A stretch of DNA of 22,639 bases from DATCSE01 sp036568605 (GTDB taxonomy: Bacteria; Pseudomonadota; Gammaproteobacteria; Burkholderiales; Burkholderiaceae_C), in contig DATCSE010000348.1 in the NCBI GenBank assembly GCA_036568605.1, forward strand, positions 1 through 22,639, given 5' to 3'. A model generated the notes under the pieces. That model made no database searches. It was not told where the DNA came from and was given only the letters and a program-made list of their open reading frames with translations. Shown here in pieces: positions 7,449-14,015 of this stretch (within the stretch, counting starts at the first letter, position 1; every line of letters starts with the position of its first letter). The translations under genes were made by a program, and so were the position numbers.

Positions 7449-8678
7449 TCAGGCGTTCTCGGGTTGATGCGCACCGGCTTCGGGCTGCAGCGCCGCGAGC
7501 GCGCGCTTCAGGCCGCTCGCGCTCGGGCTCTCGACGAAGACGCAGCGCTTGCCGGTGCGCTTGCAGTGATCCTTGACGCGCCAGTACGCGCCATGGCTGA
7601 TGCACCCGGCCTGGCAGATCACGAGGTCGGCCGCTGCCAGCGTCGCGTCGAGCTTCGCGGTGCCGTCTTCGTCGCCGCCGTCGTGGTGCAGGAAACGGCC
7701 GCCGGTGCGCTCGATCAGGTCGCGGTAGATCGGCACGCTCGCCGGGCGGCCGCCGACGCACAGCACGCTGCGCTCGGTCAGCGTCGGCGCGCTCGGCCCG
7801 TCTGTGGCGGCGTCTTCGACGGCACCGGTGGTGTCGTCGGTCGCTGGCAGCGGTGTGCGGCCGGCAGCACGTGCGGCCGCGAGCGCGGTGCCCAGCTCGT
7901 CGGCACGGCGGCGCTCGCGCTCGATCTCGAACTGCGCCCGCTGCAGTGCGCGTTCGAGCGCCTCGATGCGCCGTGCGTCGCGCTCGGCCTGGCCCGGCGA
8001 GGTTCGCGCGGCGGCCTCGTGCAGCTCGCCGCGCAGCTGGGCGATCACGGTGTCCCGTGCGATGACCTCGGCGCGCAGCGTGACGATGTCGGCCTGCTGC
8101 GCTTCGTTGCGCTGCGCCTGCTCGGCGGCGGCCCGCATGCCGCGGCGCTGCGCATCGGCCAGCTCGCGCGTCAACGCGTCGTTCGCGGCAGCCAGCGCAT
8201 CGAAGCGGCGCACGTCGACGCGCTGCGCGACGCCGATCTGGTGCTGCAGCATGTGCACGTCGCCAAGCACGCGGGTCTCGAGTGCCGGCGTGCAGCGGGC
8301 ATGGGTCAGCGTGGCCCACAGCGCGCCGGCGAGGTCGTGGCCGGTGCCGGCCTGGTCCTCCCACCATGCGGCGAGCGCGTCCTCGGTCTTCGCGGCGGCA
8401 GCCTGGCGCAGTGCAACCGCGCAGCGCCGGTCCAGTTCGCGCTGAATCCCCTCGGCGATCGCGCTGCGGCGTTTGCATTCGGCGATCGCGCCGCAATGCA
8501 GCTCGTAGTCCGACGCGAGCGCATGGCCCGCGAGCACCTTGTCGACGACGTTGCGCAATGCCGCGATCGGCAGGCACACGCCGATCACCGGGCAATGCGC
8601 GTGGCCGTCGAGCTCCCAGAGCCGGCGGCGCCGCGAGCCCTGGTGCAGAGGCGGCGAGGGCGGCGGGGTCAGGTCCAT
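7449..8678 (-). CDS. DUF2325 domain protein with coiled coil
   Basis: A 409-residue protein, apparently cytosolic. The N-terminal half is helical and contains two Cys-bearing segments (HAHCPVIGVCLP and YELHCGAIAECKRR) that could bind a metal. The middle, about 215-315, is a long charged coiled coil. The last hundred residues form the DUF2325 domain: SVLCVGGRPASVPIYRDLI, then GGRFLHHDGGDED, ADLVICQAGCISHGAYWRVK and TGKRCVFVESPSASGL. The conserved Cys and His residues there suggest a metal- or redox-related function, which is inference. Homologous genes in proteobacteria often sit with iron-uptake genes, matching this operon. ATG at 8678 is preferred over the longer frame to 8900, because the upstream part overlaps another gene and is Arg/Ala noise. 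It overlaps the preceding gene by ten bases. Confidence 0.85.
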   Translation of the reverse strand: MDLTPPPSPPLHQGSRRRRLWELDGHAHCPVIGVCLPIAALRNVVDKVLAGHALASDYELHCGAIAECKRRSAIAEGIQRELDRRCAVALRQAAAAKTEDALAAWWEDQAGTGHDLAGALWATLTHARCTPALETRVLGDVHMLQHQIGVAQRVDVRRFDALAAANDALTRELADAQRRGMRAAAEQAQRNEAQQADIVTLRAEVIARDTVIAQLRGELHEAAARTSPGQAERDARRIEALERALQRAQFEIERERRRADELGTALAAARAAGRTPLPATDDTTGAVEDAATDGPSAPTLTERSVLCVGGRPASVPIYRDLIERTGGRFLHHDGGDEDGTAKLDATLAAADLVICQAGCISHGAYWRVKDHCKRTGKRCVFVESPSASGLKRALAALQPEAGAHQPENA

Positions 8679-8860
8679 GCGGCTGGTGCGAGATCGCGCT
8701 GAAGCTGCGCCAGCAGCGGCGGTTCGATGCGAGCGGCGAACGGATAGGCGGCGTGCGTGCAGGTCACTCTCGGCAATTCGGTGGCGTCGAGTTGCCGGAG
8801 CGCGGTGCGCTGCACCGCCGTGAACCCGACGGCGATCAGGGAAGCGTGAGCCAGTTGCAT
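8669..8860 (-). CDS. 63-aa hypothetical, first gene of Fur-box operon
   Basis: I do not recognise a family. The frame from ATG 8860 gives 63 residues, MQLAHASLIAVGFTAVQRTA then LRQLDATELPRVTCTHAAYP, ending with LAQLQRDLAPAAWT. It has a mildly hydrophobic start but no clear signal peptide or membrane helix, and one Cys next to His (VTCTHAAYP). Its end overlaps the DUF2325 start by ten bases, so translation is likely coupled. The start is chosen because it lies seven bases after a TACAGT -10 element. That would make the transcript leaderless, consistent with the lack of a Shine-Dalgarno. A longer frame from 8986 would pass through the promoter and Fur-like box. Confidence 0.5.
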   Translation of the reverse strand: MQLAHASLIAVGFTAVQRTALRQLDATELPRVTCTHAAYPFAARIEPPLLAQLQRDLAPAAWT

Positions 8861-8867
8861 CTGCTGG

Positions 8868-8896
8868 ACTGTAATGCGAATGGTTCGCATTAACAA
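8868..8896 (-). promoter_or_regulatory. promoter with Fur-like operator in spacer
   Basis: On the minus strand, TTGTTA (8896-8891) and TACAGT (8873-8868) are separated by exactly 17 bases. The spacer is almost filled by the palindrome TAATGCGAA-TGG-TTCGCATTA on plus-strand 8872-8892, a 9-bp perfect inverted repeat with a 3-bp centre. Its core TGCGAAT-G-GTTCGCA resembles the 7-1-7 form of a Fur box. Binding there would block RNA polymerase. The downstream PepSY and DUF2325 genes fit iron control. Confidence 0.65.
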
Positions 8897-9096
8897 CCAT
8901 GACCCAGGCGACGGCATTGCGATGCCGGCATACCCGAGCGTTGCGACTGTCTCAAGGTCGCGGGTGCACTCGGCGTCAGGCTTCACGCGGCAGCGGCGTG
9001 CATGTGCGAGCTGCAGCAGTCCTCAGCCGACGACGCCGATCGAGAACCAGACAGCCGAAATCCGACGTGCAGGCGCAGTGAGGTATGCTCGCCGGC

Positions 9097-9156
9097 GTGA
9101 ACACCCAACGTGCTCTGCGACGACTCTCCCGACGTCCCCGTCGAGAGGTTTCGTAG
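9097..9156 (+). CDS. possible Arg-rich leader peptide
   Basis: A 19-codon frame from GTG reads VNTQRALRRLSRRPRREVS and stops at TAG 9154-9156. Seven of the 19 codons are Arg (CGA or CGT). A TATGCT hexamer at 9084-9089 lies seven bases before the GTG, which would suit a leaderless transcript; its -35 element is poor. An in-frame ATG at 9085 is an alternative start. A hairpin lies over the Arg codons: CTCT/AGAG and CGAC/GTCG arms at 9124-9147. A second hairpin, GGCTG/CAGCC, is at 9162-9176. Position upstream of argD suggests an arginine-sensing attenuator. This is inference from layout only. Confidence 0.35.
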   Translation: MNTQRALRRLSRRPRREVS

Positions 9157-9190
9157 CGCCTGGCTGATCCGCAGCCGTTCACATCCGAAG

Positions 9191-9222
9191 AAGGCCACGA
9201 GACTCTCCTCGTGGCCTTTGTC
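9191..9222 (+). terminator. rho-independent terminator-like hairpin upstream of argD
   Basis: AAGGCCACGAG at 9191-9201 pairs perfectly with CTCGTGGCCTT at 9208-9218 around a six-base loop. It is followed by a T-containing tail (TGTCGTT, with T at 9219). It lies 72 bases before the argD start on the same strand. It could end a short leader RNA (attenuation) or a small RNA starting near 9090. Confidence 0.6.
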
Positions 9223-9262
9223 GTTGCTGGACGCCCTTCGCCCGCGGTGAGTCTTCGAGGTC

Positions 9263-9283
9263 TTCGTGAACTCCCCTCACGAA
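9263..9283 (+). promoter_or_regulatory. hairpin over the argD ribosome binding site
   Basis: TTCGTGA at 9263-9269 and TCACGAA at 9277-9283 form a perfect 7-bp stem with a seven-base loop. The right arm overlaps the start of GAAGGA (9281-9286), the argD Shine-Dalgarno, so folding could reduce argD translation. Confidence 0.4.
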
Positions 9284-9293
9284 GGAACCGACG

Positions 9294-10502
9294 ATGACGC
9301 TTGCCGCTCCGCAAACTCCCCCGCCGCCGACGCTACATGCGCTGATGAACGTCGCGCGCCGCCCCGAGGCCGTCTTCACCCACGGCCACGGCAGCTGGCT
9401 GTACGACAGCCGGGGGCGCCGCTACCTGGACCTGGTGCAGGGCTGGGCCGTCAACACGCTGGGTCATGCGCCGCCGCAGATCACCGCCGCGCTAACCGCG
9501 CAGAGTCAGCGGTTGCTGCAGCCCGGGCCGGGCTACTTCAGCGACCGGGCGGCGCAGCTGGCGTCGCGCCTCGCGTCCTTGACGGGGTTGGACCGCGTGT
9601 TCTTCACCAGCAGCGGCGCGGAGGCCAACGAAGGCGCGATCAAGCTCGCGCGCAAGTTCGGCCGGGTGCACCGTGGCGGCGCCTACGAGATCATCACGTT
9701 CGAGAACGCCTTCCATGGCCGCACGCTGGCGACGATGAGCGCAAGCGGCAAGCCCGGATTCGATCGCCTCTTCGCGCCGCAGGTGCCGGGCTTTCCGAAG
9801 GCCCGCCTGAACGACATCGAGAGCGTCTGCGCGCTGATCGGCCCGAACACTGTCGCGGTGATGCTCGAACCCATCCAGGGCGAGGCCGGGGTGATCGAGG
9901 CCACGCCGGCTTTCGTGCAGGCGCTGCGCACGGTGTGCGACCAGCTCGGGCTGCTGCTGATCCTCGACGAGGTCCAGACCGGGGTGGGGCGCACCGGCAC
10001 GCTGTGGGGCTTCGAAGACGCCGGTGCGCGGCCGGACATCATGACGCTGGGCAAGGGTTTAGGCGGCGGCGTGCCGATCGGCGCGCTGCTGGCACGCGAG
10101 GCGGTCTGCTGCTTCGAGCCGGGGGACCAGGGCGGCACTTACTGCGGCAACCCGCTGATGTGCGCGGTGGCGCTGGCGGTGCTGGACACGGTCACCGCGC
10201 CAGGCTTCCTGCCCGCGGCGCGCGAGCGCGGCGCGCAGTGGCGCGCAGGGCTGGACGCGATCGCGCGGCGCCTCGGCAGCCCGCCGGCGCAAGGGCGCGG
10301 CCTGCTGCTGGCGCTCGAGCTGCCGGGCGACAACGCGGCACCGCAGCTCGCATCGGCCCTGATCGCGCGGGCCGGCGAGGCCGAACCGGGCCTGCTGGTG
10401 AACCCCGTGCGGCCGCGCCGGCTGCGCTTCATGCCGGCGTTGAACATGGAGGCGGACGAGGTCGACCTGGCGCTGGCGCTGCTCGACGAGGCCTTGGCGT
10501 AG
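9294..10502 (+). CDS. argD: acetylornithine aminotransferase
   Basis: A 402-residue class III, PLP-dependent aminotransferase. It transfers an amino group from glutamate to N-acetylglutamate semialdehyde in arginine biosynthesis; relatives also act on succinyldiaminopimelate precursors. Motifs seen: GHGSWLYDSRGRRYLDLVQG (31-50), FTSSGAEANEGAIKLAR (104-120) for phosphate binding, NAFHGRT (138-144), EPIQGEAG (192-199), LDEVQTGVGRTG (224-235) with the PLP-binding Asp, and the Schiff-base Lys254 in TLGKGLGGG. The protein has full length and a normal end. The GAAGGA site seven bases upstream supports ATG 9294. Exact substrate assignment within class III is the main uncertainty, but the WAVNTLGH type is the usual Burkholderiales ArgD. 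An Arg-rich leader candidate and hairpins precede it. The next gene, a PEP-CTERM protein, looks unrelated. Confidence 0.85.
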   Translation: MTLAAPQTPPPPTLHALMNVARRPEAVFTHGHGSWLYDSRGRRYLDLVQGWAVNTLGHAPPQITAALTAQSQRLLQPGPGYFSDRAAQLASRLASLTGLDRVFFTSSGAEANEGAIKLARKFGRVHRGGAYEIITFENAFHGRTLATMSASGKPGFDRLFAPQVPGFPKARLNDIESVCALIGPNTVAVMLEPIQGEAGVIEATPAFVQALRTVCDQLGLLLILDEVQTGVGRTGTLWGFEDAGARPDIMTLGKGLGGGVPIGALLAREAVCCFEPGDQGGTYCGNPLMCAVALAVLDTVTAPGFLPAARERGAQWRAGLDAIARRLGSPPAQGRGLLLALELPGDNAAPQLASALIARAGEAEPGLLVNPVRPRRLRFMPALNMEADEVDLALALLDEALA

Positions 10503-10616
10503 CCGGTGTCGGCCGGCGGGCCATGGCGCCGAATGGCTCCTTTGGCCGATGCGGGCGGCGCGGTCGGTTTCGACAATGCCGTCCTGCTGAAACCCACCAC
10601 GACGAGGACGGACGAC

Positions 10617-11294
10617 ATGCGAACGACGAACCATTTCCTGACCCGCCACGCGCTGCCTGCGCTGCTGGCCTCCTGCCTGATGGGCGCGCTGCTGCCGGCG
10701 CACGCCCAGACGGTGCTGCTCTCCGACAACTTCAACACCGAGCACGGCGGCGTCGGCAGCGCCGAGTACAGCGGCTTCGCGAACTTCAGTGCCGCGAACG
10801 TCGACCTGCTCGCCCCGGGCTACTTCTACAACCTGTGCGAGGCGGCGGGCGGCAGCTCGACGTGCATCGACATGGAAGGCAGCGGCAACGGCGCGCTGAC
10901 CACGCTCGAGGCCTACACCCTCGCGCCGGGCGAGGTCACGATGCAGTTCGACCTGGCCGGCGACCAGCGCGGCCGCAGCGGCAACAGCGTCACCGCGTCG
11001 CTGGTCGGCGTGCTCGGCAACGTGCTGTTCAGCGAGACCTTCGCGCTGGCCTCGGATGCCGCCTTCACGACGTTCAGCCGCACGATCTCGCTGGGCACCG
11101 AGACCCAGGCCCGGCTGCACTTCCTGAGCAACGGGCCGGCCGATTCGATGGGGATGCTGCTCGACAACGTCGTGCTGACTGCTGGCGGCGGCGGCGTCAT
11201 CGCGCCGGTGCCGGAGCCGTCGACCTGGGCGCTGTTCGTCGGCGGCCTGCTCGCGGTCGGCGCCGTCGTGCGCCGGCGCGGCCCGGCGGCGTGA
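10617..11294 (+). CDS. PEP-CTERM sorting-domain exported protein
   Basis: A 225-residue secreted protein. A signal peptide (MRTTNHFLTRHALPALLASC onward, cleaved near AHA-QT at residue 30) leads into a beta-rich domain starting LLSDNFNTEH that looks like a lectin/carbohydrate-binding jelly-roll, with a FSRTISLGTETQARLHFLSN strand pair and LLDNVVLTA near its end. The C-terminus is a PEP-CTERM anchor: VPEPSTWALFVGGLLAVGAV (from residue 198), then an Arg cluster. This signal is recognised by exosortase in exopolysaccharide-producing Gram-negatives. The exosortase itself is not in the window. I chose ATG 10617 because it has GAGGACG upstream and begins a proper signal peptide; the frame before it is junk. 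It stands alone. Confidence 0.88.
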   Translation: MRTTNHFLTRHALPALLASCLMGALLPAHAQTVLLSDNFNTEHGGVGSAEYSGFANFSAANVDLLAPGYFYNLCEAAGGSSTCIDMEGSGNGALTTLEAYTLAPGEVTMQFDLAGDQRGRSGNSVTASLVGVLGNVLFSETFALASDAAFTTFSRTISLGTETQARLHFLSNGPADSMGMLLDNVVLTAGGGGVIAPVPEPSTWALFVGGLLAVGAVVRRRGPAA

Positions 11295-11399
11295 CGCGGC
11301 GGCTCCAGCACGCGATCGATTCGCCCGAACTGCGGGCGCCTGCCGCCCCTTTTCGGCGGAATGCCGGGGGGCCGGCCGGCTATCGTGACGTGCGTGAGA

Positions 11400-11420
11400 T
11401 CCGCAGCCTTTGTCTGCGGA
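11400..11420 (+). promoter_or_regulatory. hairpin in the leader of the FtsH-partner gene
   Basis: TCCGCAG (11400-11406) and CTGCGGA (11414-11420) form a perfect 7-bp stem with loop CCTTTGT, 18 bases before the GTG start at 11439. Two more GC hairpins lie further left: CGCCCG/CGGGCG at 11322-11338 and CCGCC/GGCGG at 11343-11359. They may mark the end of the PEP-CTERM transcript, although no T-run follows. Confidence 0.3.
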
Positions 11421-11438
11421 GCCGTGCTGGAGCCCTTC

Positions 11439-11744
11439 GTGAACCCGTCCCAGGACCTTATCCAGGCCGCGCTGGCGTCGTTCGAGGAACAGGAGCCCCT
11501 GTTCTTCGGCGACCTGCCGGTCTCCGACGATGCCGCCCGCGGCTATTTCGTGGCCGCCATGGCGGCGCTGCGCGATTCGCCCGAGTTCCGCCATGCCAGC
11601 CGGGAGCGCCGCGAACTCTCGCTGCTGGGGCTGCTGGCCCACGCGCTGCTGGATGCCGCACTGCTGCGCGAGCAGCTGCGCCGCGACGAGCAGCGCGCTG
11701 CCAGCGCCGCCGACCACGTGATTTCGAGAGCGGCGGCCGCATGA
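11439..11744 (+). CDS. hypothetical 101-aa protein coupled to FtsH-like protease
   Basis: A 101-residue protein of unknown family. It is acidic at the start (SFEEQEPLFFGDLPVSDDAA) and helical after that (GYFVAAMAALRDSPEFR, then ERRELSLLGLLAHALLDAAL and LREQLRRDEQRAAS). No signal peptide or metal motif is seen. I prefer GTG 11439 because GGAG sits at 11429-11432, six bases before it. A longer frame from 11361 has no ribosome site. The end overlaps the protease start as ATGA, so the pair is translationally coupled. Its function may be as an adaptor, inhibitor or substrate-delivery factor for the protease, but this rests on gene coupling only. Confidence 0.6.
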   Translation: MNPSQDLIQAALASFEEQEPLFFGDLPVSDDAARGYFVAAMAALRDSPEFRHASRERRELSLLGLLAHALLDAALLREQLRRDEQRAASAADHVISRAAAA

Positions 11745-13645
11745 CGATGAAGACCTGGCTGAAGCGCGCCCGCGCCAACCCGCGCATTCCGGTTGCCATC
11801 CTGCTGATCGTGTCGCTGGTGACGGGGCTGGTCCTGCTGCACCAGCGTGCCACGCGCGAACTCGATGCACGCAAGAGCCCCGAGGCCTTGCGGTTCGAGA
11901 ACAACGCCGACGCGTGGCTCGGGCACCCGCAGAACGCCGCGCATTTCCGGCGCGCGCTCGAGGCGCACGAGTTGTCGCTGGTCGGCCTGGCCCGTGGCGA
12001 GCCCGGCCTGATCCTCTACACGCTGAAGAATGGCGAGAAGGCCAGCGCCACGGTGCCCGGCTGCACCGCGCTCGGTTGTGCCGGCACCGTGCTCGACAAG
12101 CTCGGCGACAAGAGCACCGACGCGGGTTTCATGCTGGTCGGCATCGATGTCGACCCGCGCACCGCGAGTCACCGCGCGCTGGAGGCGATCAACAGCCTGC
12201 TGTCGCCGCTGATCCTGCTCGGCACGCTGATCGGCGCGCTGTTCATCGGGCTGAAGCTGCAGGCCGGCATCGGCGGCGCGGCCTCGCGCTTGTCGTCCCG
12301 GCCCGAGACTCAGTTCACCGATGCGATCGGCAACGAGGAAGCGAAGGCCGCGCTGAACCGCGTGAAGGCGTTCATGCGCGACCCGGCCCGGTACGCGAAG
12401 CTCGGTGCCGCTGCGCCGCGCGGCGTGCTGCTGGTCGGGCCGCCGGGCACCGGCAAGACCCTGCTCGCGAAGGCGCTCGCCGGCGAGAGCAAGGCCAACT
12501 TCATCGCGGTGGACGGCTCCTACTTCACGTCGATGTTCTATGGCGCCGGCGTCAGCAAGGTGAAGGAGCTGTTCAAGCTGGCGCGCAAGAGCGCGCCGTG
12601 CGTGCTCTTCATCGACGAGGTCGACGGCATCGGCAAGCGCACGCACGGCGGCGCGGGCGGCGGTGCCGAATCGGAGCTGAACCGCATCATCAACCGCGTG
12701 CTGGTCGAGATGGACGGCTTCGAGCCGCTGGACAACGTGGTCGTCGTCGCGGCGACCAACCACGAAGACAACATCGATGAAGCGATGCGCCGCCCCGGCC
12801 GCTTCGACGTGCTGGTGCGCCTCGCGCTGCCGACGCTGCCCGAGCGGCAGCGCCTGTTCGAGCTGTACCTCGGCAAGGTCGTGCACGACGGCAGTGCCGA
12901 TACCGCGTCGCTGGCGCGCATGACGGCGGGCCTGTCGCCGGCGGAGATCGCGAACCTGGTGAACAAGGCGGCGTCCAGCGCGGCCGAGGCGCAGGCCGAA
13001 CGTGTCAGCGCCGAGCACCTGCTGCGGGCGATCGAGACGCAGCAGCTGGGCGGCGAGGTCTCGCCGGTGAAGGACCTGCTGACCGACGAGACCCGGGTCC
13101 GCCTGGCCTACCACGAGGCGGGCCACGCGCTGGTCGGCCACTGGCTGAAGGCCGGCGTGGTCGAGCGCGTGACGATAGAGCCGCGCGGCCAGGCGCTGGG
13201 CGTCACCTACATCACGCGCGAGACCGAAGACCCGCTGTACAAGCAGGCCGAGCTGACCAGCCGCCTGGCGATGATGCTGGGCGGCCGCGAGACCGAGCTG
13301 CTGGTGTTCGACAGCGTCTCGAGCGGCGCCTCCGACGACCTGAAGCGTGCGACCGAGCTGGCGGTCCGCATGGTCGGTTCGCTGGGCTTCAGCGAGACCT
13401 TCGGCCTGTTGAGCGTGGCCGGCGTGCCGAAGGAGCTGCTGGGCCCGGACATCCAGGCATCGCTGCTGAACGAGGCGCGCGCGCTGCTGGAGCGCAGCCA
13501 GGCGACCTGCCGGCGCCTGCTGCAGGCGCGTCGCGCGCAGCTCGACGCGCTGGCGCAGGGCTTGCTCGCACGCGAGGTGCTGAGCGGCGACGAGCTGAAG
13601 GCCTTGCTCGGCGCGCCCGTCTCGCCGGAGCTTGCGGCGGCCTGA
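11741..13645 (+). CDS. divergent FtsH-family AAA+ zinc metalloprotease
   Basis: A 634-residue membrane AAA+ protease of the FtsH/Yme1 type, which unfolds and degrades membrane and cytosolic proteins. Helix 1 is at about 17-34 and helix 2 at about 151-174. The loop between them, facing the periplasm, contains a Cys pair (108, 113). Walker A GPPGTGKT is at 233-240 and Walker B VLFIDEVDG at 288-296. The second region of homology is AAATNHEDNIDEAMRRPGRFD, with arginine fingers at about 351 and 354. The protease has HEAGH (458-462) and the third zinc ligand Asp533 in SSGASDDL. All catalytic residues are present, so it should be active. The pore loop reads MFYGAG (265-270) in place of the usual MFVGVG. 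The sequence departs from housekeeping FtsH elsewhere, so this is probably a paralog. It starts at the ATGA overlap with the 101-aa gene; ATG 11747 is an alternative. Confidence 0.88.
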   Translation: MTMKTWLKRARANPRIPVAILLIVSLVTGLVLLHQRATRELDARKSPEALRFENNADAWLGHPQNAAHFRRALEAHELSLVGLARGEPGLILYTLKNGEKASATVPGCTALGCAGTVLDKLGDKSTDAGFMLVGIDVDPRTASHRALEAINSLLSPLILLGTLIGALFIGLKLQAGIGGAASRLSSRPETQFTDAIGNEEAKAALNRVKAFMRDPARYAKLGAAAPRGVLLVGPPGTGKTLLAKALAGESKANFIAVDGSYFTSMFYGAGVSKVKELFKLARKSAPCVLFIDEVDGIGKRTHGGAGGGAESELNRIINRVLVEMDGFEPLDNVVVVAATNHEDNIDEAMRRPGRFDVLVRLALPTLPERQRLFELYLGKVVHDGSADTASLARMTAGLSPAEIANLVNKAASSAAEAQAERVSAEHLLRAIETQQLGGEVSPVKDLLTDETRVRLAYHEAGHALVGHWLKAGVVERVTIEPRGQALGVTYITRETEDPLYKQAELTSRLAMMLGGRETELLVFDSVSSGASDDLKRATELAVRMVGSLGFSETFGLLSVAGVPKELLGPDIQASLLNEARALLERSQATCRRLLQARRAQLDALAQGLLAREVLSGDELKALLGAPVSPELAAA

Positions 13646-13656
13646 GTCAAGCTGGG

Positions 13657-13687
13657 GCGCGCAGCGGCGGATCGCAGCGCTGCGCGC
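13657..13687. terminator. strong hairpin between convergent genes
   Basis: GCGCGCAGCG (13657-13666) and CGCTGCGCGC (13678-13687) are perfect 10-bp inverted arms around an 11-base loop. The hairpin lies between the protease stop (13645) and the convergent 64-aa gene stop (13699). It has no T-run on either side, so it may serve as a bidirectional pause or RNA end-protecting hairpin more than a classic terminator. Confidence 0.5.
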
Positions 13688-13698
13688 GACCCTCGGGA

Positions 13699-13893
13699 TC
13701 AGTGCGAACGACGCGCCAGTTCGAGCATCCGGTCGTACACCTCGCGCCACCAGGCCACCGCCAGCACCGGGGCGGGGTGGTCGTTGACGAACGGCGGGTC
13801 GGCATCGTCGACGGCGCGGCGGAGCTGCTCGGGATCCATCAACGCCCCCATCGAGCCCGGAGGATGGGCGACGTGCGTCCAGAGTGCTTGCAT
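13699..13893 (-). CDS. hypothetical 64-aa protein
   Basis: A 64-residue protein starting MQALWTHVAHPPGSMGALMD, then PEQLRRAVDDADPPFVNDHP, with a Trp-rich helix WWREVYDRMLELARRSH at the end. I do not recognise a family. It has no signal peptide or membrane segment. The start is supported by GGGAGC five or six bases upstream. It probably has its own promoter with a palindromic operator about 45-75 bases upstream. An open frame extends further left of the start through that promoter to 14277 and is not credible as coding. It follows the thioredoxin gene on the same strand by 122 bp. Confidence 0.55.
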   Translation of the reverse strand: MQALWTHVAHPPGSMGALMDPEQLRRAVDDADPPFVNDHPAPVLAVAWWREVYDRMLELARRSH

Positions 13894-13937
13894 GACCGGC
13901 TCCCTTGCCTGCTGCCGCGACAATGGCGTCGCATGAA

Positions 13938-13968
13938 ACGGTATATACCGTATGCCATGTTGCGGCAA
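13938..13968 (-). promoter_or_regulatory. promoter with 14-bp palindromic operator
   Basis: On the minus strand TTGCCG (13968-13963) is followed after 17 bases by TATACC (13945-13940). The perfect palindrome ACGGTATATACCGT at 13938-13951 covers the -10 element. This is the layout of a repressor operator (LacI, GntR or TetR type sites have such symmetry). It would control the 64-aa gene. Confidence 0.55.
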
Positions 13969-14015
13969 CCCCAAGAATGACGGGGTGGCCGCATCCCGGC
14001 ATTCATGCACGCGGT

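Noticed and set aside
8927..8955. An alternative promoter TTGAGA-17-TATGCC on the minus strand upstream of the Fur-like box
   Set aside because: The match is fair, but the nearer pair flanking the palindrome fits the operator and start codon better. It may still be a second promoter.
9085..9222. A known riboswitch or housekeeping small RNA (SRP RNA, 6S, glycine or SAM riboswitch)
   Set aside because: None of the conserved core sequences I know for these RNAs is present, so I kept only the leader/terminator reading.
9266..13645. A single open frame of 1459 codons spanning argD to the protease
   Set aside because: Only the last 634 codons show a protein family (FtsH-like). The earlier part is the wrong frame of argD, the PEP-CTERM gene and the 101-aa gene, kept open by high GC.
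11543..14002. An 819-codon open frame on the minus strand
   Set aside because: It is the antisense frame of the FtsH-like gene and has Arg/Gln/Ala-rich low-complexity composition without motifs.
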